Assembly: GCA_016844945.1 (NCBI GenBank)
Contig: JAERTJ010000123.1
Coordinates: forward strand, 1 to 47,160
Reading direction: 5' to 3'
Source: Fidelibacterota bacterium
GTDB lineage: Bacteria > Fidelibacterota > UBA8477 > JABMPR01
Length of the DNA stretch: 47,160 nt
In this document: piece by piece, positions 27,776 through 34,561 of the stretch
How the letters are laid out: the number at the start of each line of letters is the position of its first letter
How positions within the stretch are numbered: the first letter of the stretch is position 1
The notes under the pieces: generated by a model
Database searches by the model: none
What the model was told of the DNA's origin: nothing
What the model saw: the letters and a program-made list of their open reading frames with translations, nothing else
Program-made: the position numbers and the translations under genes

Positions 27776-28321
27776 ATGGTTGATCATGACGAACATATCG
27801 ATGATGAAATAAAGGAAATGAATGAAGGGGGATCTTCAACAAGTCGGAGTGCTGGACAGGCTATTCACCTGGATAACCCCATTAGCAGTCTGGGACTCAG
27901 GAAACCTGTTTCTGTGGGAGGCGAGACCAGTATAGCCGCTAGTTTGCAATTGATGAAAGATGAGAAGATTGGTTGTTTGCTTATCACCGAGGATGACAAA
28001 CTGATGGGCATCTTTACTGAGCGAGACATCATTCGTCGCATTGTTGGAAAAAATTTATCCCATGAAGATATTGAAGTTCAGGACTACATGACTTCTGATC
28101 CCGATACATTACAGGAGGATGCACCTCTGGCTTTTGCCTTGAACTATATGGTTTTAGGTGGATACAGACACGTTCCCATTGTCGATGAGTCTGGTAAACC
28201 CCTGGCTTGCCTCTCAATCAAGAATATCGTCAAACATATCGGCGATTATTATTTCAGTGAGATTGTCAATTTACCTCCCACACCCAAAAACCCAGGTTGG
28301 GTTACTGTTGATGGTGGCTGA
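27776..28321 (+). CDS. CBS-domain pair protein
   Basis: This protein of about 181 residues has a short acidic N-terminal stretch followed by two CBS motifs: 'VGGETSIAASLQLMKDEKIG...FTERDIIRRIVG' and 'MTSDPDTLQEDAPLAFALNY...RHVPIVDE'. CBS pairs bind adenosine nucleotides such as AMP, ATP or SAM and usually regulate another protein. There is no attached enzyme domain here. I prefer the ATG at 27776 because GGAGGA sits 5 bases before it; the ATG at 27764 overlaps that ribosome-binding site. The 3' end overlaps the following HAD gene. Confidence 0.88.
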   Translation: MVDHDEHIDDEIKEMNEGGSSTSRSAGQAIHLDNPISSLGLRKPVSVGGETSIAASLQLMKDEKIGCLLITEDDKLMGIFTERDIIRRIVGKNLSHEDIEVQDYMTSDPDTLQEDAPLAFALNYMVLGGYRHVPIVDESGKPLACLSIKNIVKHIGDYYFSEIVNLPPTPKNPGWVTVDGG

Positions 28322-29030
28322 CCACTCAACAATTCATGCTAACCAGAGAAAGTCTACTCATCGTTTGAAAAACCGTCCGGATATAGGTCAACTTAAAGCA
28401 ATCCTCTTTGACTTTGATGGGGTTGTCGTACAGAGTGAAGATGTCTACGATCGAGCAACCACTAAACTGGGTGTGCTGTATGATGTCAAAATCCCCCAGC
28501 CTTTTTATGAGGCAAACCGGGGGATAGCTGAAAGACTTTTTTATGAAAGATTTAAAGCTGCTTTCGATCTTGACGTTGATTTAAACGCGCTCCAGGAAAA
28601 TGGCCGTCGACTGTTATGGGCTGAGTTCTCAACATCTGTTCAATACACCCCTGGATTTCAACAATTCTTTGCTAAAATTCGCAAACACGTCGATCATGCG
28701 GCTCTGGTCACAGCCACCCCTCGACCCCTCATCAATGAGATATTTAAAAATTCCAATATCTCAGTAGATTTTGACCATATCGTCACATCAAGTGATGTTG
28801 AAAACACAAAACCCGCCCCAGACCCATACCTGAAAGCGTGTGGACTACTTGGTGTAAAACCTGACCAGACTATGGTTATCGAAGATTCCCCTACCGGATT
28901 AAGATCCGCAACAGTTGCAGGATGTCAAACAGTAGCAATCACGACGAGTTGTGGACGGGATTCTTTAAAAGAGGCGAATTTTGTTGTTGACAGCTTCGGT
29001 GAACTCGAAGAACTTTTAACCATTGTGTGA
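28311..29030 (+). CDS. HAD-superfamily hydrolase, beta-phosphoglucomutase/phosphoglycolate phosphatase-like
   Basis: This HAD-IA enzyme of about 240 residues has motif I 'LFDFDGVVVQSEDVYD', a cap domain of about 80 residues, motif II 'LVTATPRP', motif III Lys in 'NTKPAPDPYLKA' and motif IV 'VIEDSPTGLRSA'. The pattern fits the beta-phosphoglucomutase, phosphoglycolate phosphatase or pyrophosphatase-like group, and the substrate is undetermined. The open frame extends into the CBS gene to 28158, but I take the ATG at 28311, which overlaps the CBS stop by 11 bases. The next gene follows after 9 bases. Confidence 0.88.
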   Translation: MVADHSTIHANQRKSTHRLKNRPDIGQLKAILFDFDGVVVQSEDVYDRATTKLGVLYDVKIPQPFYEANRGIAERLFYERFKAAFDLDVDLNALQENGRRLLWAEFSTSVQYTPGFQQFFAKIRKHVDHAALVTATPRPLINEIFKNSNISVDFDHIVTSSDVENTKPAPDPYLKACGLLGVKPDQTMVIEDSPTGLRSATVAGCQTVAITTSCGRDSLKEANFVVDSFGELEELLTIV

Positions 29031-29039
29031 GGAACATGA

Positions 29040-29402
29040 ATGAGTTGGTATAAACAGTTTGATCTGGTGTGGTTTCCTGTCGTTGATTTCGAGCGTGCTA
29101 AAGCTTTCTATATGGAAGATCTTGAATTTCAACTTGTTCTAGAAGATCAAAACTCCAGTTGGGCTGAATTTCAGATTAGTCCTGGAGCAAAGATGGCTAT
29201 CCACGGTGTAAAAGCAACCAACGCGAATCCTATCGGGGCACTCGTGTTGGAAGTAGCAAACCTGGAAAAAGCAGAATTATGGCTAAGGGGGAAGGGTATC
29301 AAACTTTTTAATAAGGAAGAAATATCAGGTCTGGCAAAACTGGCCTCATTTACTGACCCAGATGGCAATATGATTCAATTAAGCCAGTCGTTGGTAGAGT
29401 AA
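29040..29402 (+). CDS. VOC-superfamily (glyoxalase/bleomycin-resistance) protein
   Basis: This 120-residue protein has two beta-alpha-beta-beta-beta modules: 'VWFPVVDFERAKAFYMEDLEF' starts the first, and 'FTDPDGNMIQLSQS' ends the second with the conserved metal-ligand Glu position replaced by Gln. Members bind divalent metals and act as glyoxalases, dioxygenases, epimerases or drug-binding proteins. The function cannot be narrowed. It lies in a run of closely spaced genes (HAD, VOC, homocysteine methyltransferase). Confidence 0.85.
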   Translation: MSWYKQFDLVWFPVVDFERAKAFYMEDLEFQLVLEDQNSSWAEFQISPGAKMAIHGVKATNANPIGALVLEVANLEKAELWLRGKGIKLFNKEEISGLAKLASFTDPDGNMIQLSQSLVE

Positions 29403-29412
29403 GCTTATTTAG

Positions 29413-30270
29413 ATGAGTGCAATCATTCTTGATTCAGCCATGGGTTCTCGCCTCGAGGAAATGGGGCATAAACTGACCGCACCCCTCTGGTCAGCAACAG
29501 TACTTCAAGCCAAACCCGAAGATATTATACAAATCCACAAAGAGAACATCGAAGCCGGTGCTCAAGTCATCACCACCAATACATTTCGCACAACTCCGTA
29601 TGCTTTGCATCAAGCCGGGTTATCAGGAGTAGATGCTCATACGCGTGCCCGTGCTTTGACATTACTTGCCATTCGACTGGCCTGGAAAACGGTGAAGGAA
29701 TCTGGCAAGGATATAAAAATTGCAGCGTCAATTGCTCCATTGGCAGACTGCTGGTCACCCCAGGATTTTCCTGGAAATATCATCTCAAGACCCTGGCATG
29801 ATGCTCAACTCGATAATCTGGCACATCACTCCACAGATATATTGCTGCTGGAAACCATGAATTCCGCTCGAGAGGCTAAAGGGCTCACGGAGTTGGCTCT
29901 GCGCTATGACAAACCGGTTTGGGTTTCATTTACGCTGAATGGTGAAGGTGAAATCTATAATGGTGATCAATTGGTGCCCACTGCCAAATTTCTTGAAAAG
30001 AAAGGTGTCTCTGCTATCGGGGTGAACTGCTCAAATTTAAAAATTTCTGAAACAGCGCTAAAAGCGTTGCGCGATGAGCTTTCGATTCCACTATTAGCCT
30101 ATCCCAACATGGGGCATACAGAGACAAAGAAAAAAGCGAAAAAGACCTCTCCAAAAGATTTTGTTGCCTGGGCAGACGCCATGCAAAACCTGGGTGTCGA
30201 ATTTATTGGTGCCTGCTGTGGATCGAATCATACCCATATCAAGGCCTTGGCAGATCATAACAACGCCTGA
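29413..30270 (+). CDS. Homocysteine S-methyltransferase family protein
   Basis: This 285-residue TIM-barrel protein has the zinc-thiolate site of the homocysteine-binding family: Cys206 in 'GVNCSN' and Cys268-Cys269 in 'GACCGS'. The N-terminal 'ILDSAMGSRLEEMG' and 'GAQVITTNTFRTTPYAL' are also diagnostic. The family moves a methyl group from S-methylmethionine, betaine or methylcobalamin onto homocysteine to make methionine. Length fits the MmuM/YitJ-N class, and the donor is uncertain. Its 3' end overlaps the open frame of mutY. Confidence 0.92.
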   Translation: MSAIILDSAMGSRLEEMGHKLTAPLWSATVLQAKPEDIIQIHKENIEAGAQVITTNTFRTTPYALHQAGLSGVDAHTRARALTLLAIRLAWKTVKESGKDIKIAASIAPLADCWSPQDFPGNIISRPWHDAQLDNLAHHSTDILLLETMNSAREAKGLTELALRYDKPVWVSFTLNGEGEIYNGDQLVPTAKFLEKKGVSAIGVNCSNLKISETALKALRDELSIPLLAYPNMGHTETKKKAKKTSPKDFVAWADAMQNLGVEFIGACCGSNHTHIKALADHNNA

Positions 30271-31387
30271 CCGCTTTCCGCTAGACACCATCAAGTTTTC
30301 TAATGAACTCGTAAAATGGTTCCACAAGGAACGTGCTCAAATCGCCGTACCTGGCAGGGGTGAATCGGACCCTTATGCAATCTGGGTCGCAGAAGTCATG
30401 CTTCAGCAAACTCAGGTGGCAACAGTTTGGCCATACTATGAAAAATGGCTCATACACTTTCCAGATATCGCTTCGCTGGCACAGGCAGAAAATGACAAGG
30501 TACTCAAACTCTGGGAAGGTTTGGGCTACTACTCCAGGGCAAGGAACCTACATAAGGGAGCTAGCTACATTGTCCAACACTTCGATGGCAAATTGCCCAT
30601 CAAGGTGAACGATCTTTTACAAGTGCCAGGAATTGGACCCTATACTGCTGCAGCCATAGCCAGCATGGCATTCAATCAGAAAGTACCCCTCATTGATGGG
30701 AATGTACTTCGGGTGATGTCTCGCATTCTCCGAATAAGAGATGACATCACGAAATCATCGACAAAAACCAGAGTCAACGCTCACCTGGAAAAATTGATAT
30801 CCTCAACTGAGCCCGGTGTCTTTAATCAGGGGCTTATGGATTTAGGGCGAGTGATATGCACACCCAAGAACCCTCAATGCCCCGATTGTCCTCTGGGTCC
30901 TGTTTGTAAGGCTTTTAAGTATGGGGATGTGCATGAATTTCCAGTGAGAGAGATGAGGAAAGAAATCCCCCATTATGATATTGTAATCGGGATTATACGA
31001 AGAGATGATAAGGTTCTGATCCAAAAACGTCCAATCGAAGGGATGCTGGGTGGGCTCTGGGAGTTTCCCGGGGGTAAAATCGAACCAGGGGAAACCGCTG
31101 AACAAGCTCTCAAGCGAGAGATCGCTGAAGAAACTGAGTTAAAAGTCAGGCTATCTACGAAAATCGGCACCATCCAGCATGCCTATACCCATTTCAAAAT
31201 TACAATGTCAGCCTGGTGGTGTGAGTGGAGGGAAGGCGTTGCCCAAACTCACACTTCAACTGAAAATAAGTGGATCTGCATGGACGAAATTCCGCAATAT
31301 GCTTTTCCTAAAGCCAATCTAAAAATTCTGGCTTTGGTTGATAACATGGATGGGTCTGAATTGCAGAGCACGGATCAAAGCCCTTAA
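30218..31387 (+). CDS. mutY: A/G-specific adenine glycosylase MutY with Nudix domain
   Basis: MutY removes adenine mispaired with 8-oxoguanine. The HhH-GPD domain shows 'WVAEVMLQQTQVATVWPYYE' (catalytic Glu), the helix-hairpin-helix 'LLQVPGIGPYTAAAI', 'LIDGNVLRV' (catalytic Asp) and a [4Fe-4S] set C-x6-C-x2-C-x5-C ('CPDCPLGPVC'). The usual LPWR motif reads VPGR. The C-terminal 8-oxoG-recognition domain keeps an intact Nudix box (G-x5-E-x7-R-E-x2-E-E), which most MutY proteins have lost. The start is unclear. The GTG at 30218 is the nearest conventional codon, while the family N-terminus would begin at an ATC at 30290. The gene overlaps its neighbour. Confidence 0.92.
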   Translation: MDRIIPISRPWQIITTPDRFPLDTIKFSNELVKWFHKERAQIAVPGRGESDPYAIWVAEVMLQQTQVATVWPYYEKWLIHFPDIASLAQAENDKVLKLWEGLGYYSRARNLHKGASYIVQHFDGKLPIKVNDLLQVPGIGPYTAAAIASMAFNQKVPLIDGNVLRVMSRILRIRDDITKSSTKTRVNAHLEKLISSTEPGVFNQGLMDLGRVICTPKNPQCPDCPLGPVCKAFKYGDVHEFPVREMRKEIPHYDIVIGIIRRDDKVLIQKRPIEGMLGGLWEFPGGKIEPGETAEQALKREIAEETELKVRLSTKIGTIQHAYTHFKITMSAWWCEWREGVAQTHTSTENKWICMDEIPQYAFPKANLKILALVDNMDGSELQSTDQSP

Positions 31388-31599
31388 GTAGTAATATTTC
31401 ACATTGCTCAGGACTCTGGATAGTTCAAGCCATATCATTTGTGTTTCAGTTTGGATTATTCAAAGCGGATTGACACATTATCCCCATATGGTCAGAAGTG
31501 AGTAATCCAAAATATTACGCCACCAAGCCCTTAATGCAAAACTGAGAGTAAATTTGATAATTATGATTGAAAATTTCGAAAGATTGAAAGGATAACACC

Positions 31600-34068
31600 A
31601 TGGTAAGATCGTTCGCCATATTCATTTTAAGCACTGGTTTACTACTGGGACAAATCCAGCCCTTACAACCCTCGGTAGCCGCGACTGATGATCCACTAGC
31701 CATTGTCTATAACCCTGCAGGGTTAGCATTTAATGACCACACGGAAAGCATGATGCTGGCATTTTTTGATGGTTCGATTATCACAAAAGATTTTGCCTAT
31801 TATAGCCAGAGTAAAACCACTGGATTCGGATATCAATGGGATGTTGGTACAGCCAGGAATGTCTGGAGCCTGAGCCAGGGTATAAAAGTCTCAAACTCAC
31901 AGGCAATCGGTTTTACCTATAGCTTCGATAATTCAATGTGGAAAGAAGGACGCTATGATGTTGGTTGGATGCACAGACCTTTTCCCATGCTGGCTTTGGG
32001 GGCTCAAGTTCAAAACGCCTGGTCTGGAAACGATGAATTCCTAAAAGTCACCGGTGGATTAGCCGTCCAAAACCGAAGTGGTCGTTTGGGTGCAGGTATC
32101 AATTTTGGTGTTGAAGTAGATGACTCAGGTCCCGAGGATGATTATATAAACACCCAATTTTTGACGGGGTTTGTTGAACCAATAGATGGTCTACGAGTAA
32201 ATCTATATGCAGATTTAGGTGGTAATAATGATAGCTATGGGCTGTCGTTTAGCGTTGCCATGCCTGATATGGCTGTGGAGAGTCATGGTAACTCCAGTGG
32301 TGCTTCATCACAAACACTGGTTATCCGTTCTACAGTCAATCCTTATCGTTCCTTGTTCTCAGAACAAAACATTAAAAAAGACCAGAAAACCTATCTTCGA
32401 ATGAAGTTGGATGGACTCTTTATTGAGGAGCCTGCCATGAAGAAACCCTGGGTTCCCTTTAAATTTGATTTGAATATTCCCTTTCTTGGCGGATCCGCGG
32501 TTTACGGAAAGCAATTAAAAGTCTTTATTGATGAAATGCAGGAGTATACAGATGATCCTGGTATTGATGGTCTTATCATCGATCTGGGATGGGTGCGCGG
32601 TGGTTTTAGCAAGATGACTGAGATCAGGGAGGCTCTCCAACGTTTTCATGATGCCGGGAAGAAAATCATCGTCTACAGTAAATTTGGACTTTCAAATATG
32701 AGCACCTATATCCTGTCAATGGCAGATGAAATTTATGTTCATGAAATGGCTGGAGTAGACCTCCGTGGTCTGGCAATGGAAGTCACTTTTTACCGCGGTT
32801 TATTGGATACCCTCTCCATTACTCCAGAAGTATGGCGGGTCAGTCCGTACAAGACGGCTGGTGATGGCTATTTGAACGATACAATGTCTGATGCCATGCG
32901 AGAAAATTACTCGCAACTACTGGATGGTATCTATGGCGAGTTTATCAAGGGTATAGCTGAAGGTAAAGACTGGGAGTTAGATCAAACCCGCGATGTCGTT
33001 GATAATGGACCATATATGCTTACATCAGAAGCCCAGGAAGCGGGTCTGATTACAGGTACTATGTATCCTGATGAATTTGATGATTATGTCAAGGATTTGG
33101 ATGAAGGCGAAGCCAGGATCATGAAGCTGAAGTCCAAAGAAGCCCCCCCGGCATACCAGTACGCATGGCGGGATGACAAGGTGAATGACAGGATTGCCGT
33201 CATTTATGCTGTTGGAGGAATCAGTTCCGGCCGAAGCCAGAGAGGTCCTTCAGGCTCAACGGTTATGGGTGATGAAACCATTGCCAAAGCCATCAAAAAG
33301 GCTAGAGAAGACAATAGTATAAAAGCCATCGTCCTGAGAATCGATAGTGGCGGAGGTTCTGCGCTGGCTTCTGATATTATGTGGCGGGAAGTTTTAAAAA
33401 CCACAGAAACAGATTCTGTTAATGTTAAGCCCTTTATTGCTTCCATGTCAGATATTGCTGCATCTGGAGGGTATTATATCGCCTGTCAGGCAGATAGTAT
33501 TATTGCATATCCCTCAACCATTACTGGCTCCATCGGTGTTATAGGTATGCGTCTAAACTTGTCACAACTGGCAGAACGATTTGGTATTCATACTGAAAGC
33601 CTGAAAATGGGGAAACGTTCTGATTTTGCCAGTGGTAGTCGTCTGGCAACAGAAGAGGAATCGGATATGATTTTAGCATCAATCCATGACTCTTATCAGA
33701 AGTTCAAAGAACGTGTCGTTGCTGGTCGTGAGAAGCTTGATGATGTAGGTGCTCTGGATAGTCTTGCTTTGGGTCGTGTATGGACGGGTGATGACGCCAA
33801 ACGCTATGGTTTGATTGATGAAGTTGGTGGCTATTATGCTGCCATTGATCTTGCTAAAAGCGCCGCTGGTATCACAGGTGATGTCGAGATTGTTGAGCTG
33901 CCTGCCCGAGAGAAAAAACAAAGCCTACGGAAGTTGTTTGCCGGAGATGCACAAATAGATCTGATCTCAAGCAATGTGATTGAGTCACTTAAGGTGAATG
34001 ATATGATTCCCATCCTCATGGGGGGCGAAATCCAGATGATTCACCCGGTAAGGATTGACATTAAGTAG
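31600..34068 (+). CDS. sppA: Protease IV (SppA) fused to an N-terminal outer-membrane barrel-like domain
   Basis: The protein has 822 residues. After a signal peptide (cut near residue 18), residues 25-250 alternate amphipathic strands and contain 'IVYNPAGLAF', the hallmark of PorV/UPF0164-like outer-membrane barrels. Residues 275-790 are tandem SppA domains: the general-base Lys418 lies in 'SPYKTAGDGY' and the nucleophile Ser622 in 'IAASGGYYIA'. 'GSIGVIGM' and 'GRVWTGDDAKRYGLIDEVGG' are further protease-IV signatures. SppA normally digests leftover signal peptides in the inner membrane. The barrel fusion suggests an outer-membrane-tethered form here. Confidence 0.9.
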   Translation: MVRSFAIFILSTGLLLGQIQPLQPSVAATDDPLAIVYNPAGLAFNDHTESMMLAFFDGSIITKDFAYYSQSKTTGFGYQWDVGTARNVWSLSQGIKVSNSQAIGFTYSFDNSMWKEGRYDVGWMHRPFPMLALGAQVQNAWSGNDEFLKVTGGLAVQNRSGRLGAGINFGVEVDDSGPEDDYINTQFLTGFVEPIDGLRVNLYADLGGNNDSYGLSFSVAMPDMAVESHGNSSGASSQTLVIRSTVNPYRSLFSEQNIKKDQKTYLRMKLDGLFIEEPAMKKPWVPFKFDLNIPFLGGSAVYGKQLKVFIDEMQEYTDDPGIDGLIIDLGWVRGGFSKMTEIREALQRFHDAGKKIIVYSKFGLSNMSTYILSMADEIYVHEMAGVDLRGLAMEVTFYRGLLDTLSITPEVWRVSPYKTAGDGYLNDTMSDAMRENYSQLLDGIYGEFIKGIAEGKDWELDQTRDVVDNGPYMLTSEAQEAGLITGTMYPDEFDDYVKDLDEGEARIMKLKSKEAPPAYQYAWRDDKVNDRIAVIYAVGGISSGRSQRGPSGSTVMGDETIAKAIKKAREDNSIKAIVLRIDSGGGSALASDIMWREVLKTTETDSVNVKPFIASMSDIAASGGYYIACQADSIIAYPSTITGSIGVIGMRLNLSQLAERFGIHTESLKMGKRSDFASGSRLATEEESDMILASIHDSYQKFKERVVAGREKLDDVGALDSLALGRVWTGDDAKRYGLIDEVGGYYAAIDLAKSAAGITGDVEIVELPAREKKQSLRKLFAGDAQIDLISSNVIESLKVNDMIPILMGGEIQMIHPVRIDIK

Positions 34069-34102
34069 GCATAAAACCAACCACAGATTACACGGATTTC
34101 AA

Positions 34103-34555
34103 TTGACCGCAGAGAGCGCAAAGGTCGCGAAGAATAAGATTTAGATGTTTCCGGTTTCAGAAAATGAATTGTCTGAAAAAATTATTGGCGCAGCAATAGA
34201 AGTTCATAAGGAATTAGGACCTGGATTGCTTGAATCAATTTATGAGGCGGCATTGTTCCAGGAGCTATCCTCATTAGGGTTGCACGTTCAAAGACAGGTT
34301 CCTGTGGAGACAAGCTATAAAGGTCAAAAACTAGGCGTAGGATATCGATTTGATCTTCTTGTAGAGGAAAAAGTCATTATTGAACTGAAAGCAGTTGAGG
34401 CAATCTCGAATATTCACGTGGCTCAACTCTTAAAATACTTGAAGCTGAGTAATTTAAAGCTGGGGTTACTTTTGAATTTTAATGTCAAGTACATGAAACA
34501 TGGAGTCAAGCGAGTTGTCAATAATCTATAGTGCCTCTGCGTCTTTTGCGGTTAA
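34103..34555. repeat. Repeat module with inverted TTAACCGC-type ends carrying a GxxExxY gene
   Basis: The left end is TTGACCGC followed by AGAGAGCGCAAAGG. The right end is its inverted relative, CTCTGCG...TTTTGCGGTTAA, ending at 34555. The ends belong to the same repeat family as 38727-38816. They enclose exactly one gene (34145-34531). A further piece, ACCACAGATTACACGGATT, lies just upstream at about 34081. Confidence 0.7.
34145..34531 (+). CDS. GxxExxY protein, PD-(D/E)XK nuclease-like
   Basis: This 128-residue protein has the name-giving motif G27-L-L-E30-S-I-Y33 and a PD-(D/E)XK-like core: Asp70 in 'RFDLLV', then E80-L-K82 ('IIELKAVEAI'). The family (PF13366, also called PDDEXK_3) is abundant in FCB bacteria, but its function is not established. 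It is full length, with an ATG start. It is enclosed by inverted repeat ends, separating it from sppA and the homoaconitase gene, so it looks like cargo of a small repeat element and not part of a metabolic operon. Confidence 0.88.
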   Translation: MFPVSENELSEKIIGAAIEVHKELGPGLLESIYEAALFQELSSLGLHVQRQVPVETSYKGQKLGVGYRFDLLVEEKVIIELKAVEAISNIHVAQLLKYLKLSNLKLGLLLNFNVKYMKHGVKRVVNNL

Positions 34556-34561
34556 ACACTT

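Noticed and set aside
28158..28310. N-terminal extension of the HAD protein into the CBS gene
   Set aside because: The extension is read from another frame of a conserved CBS gene and has no HAD similarity. The start at 28311 fits better.
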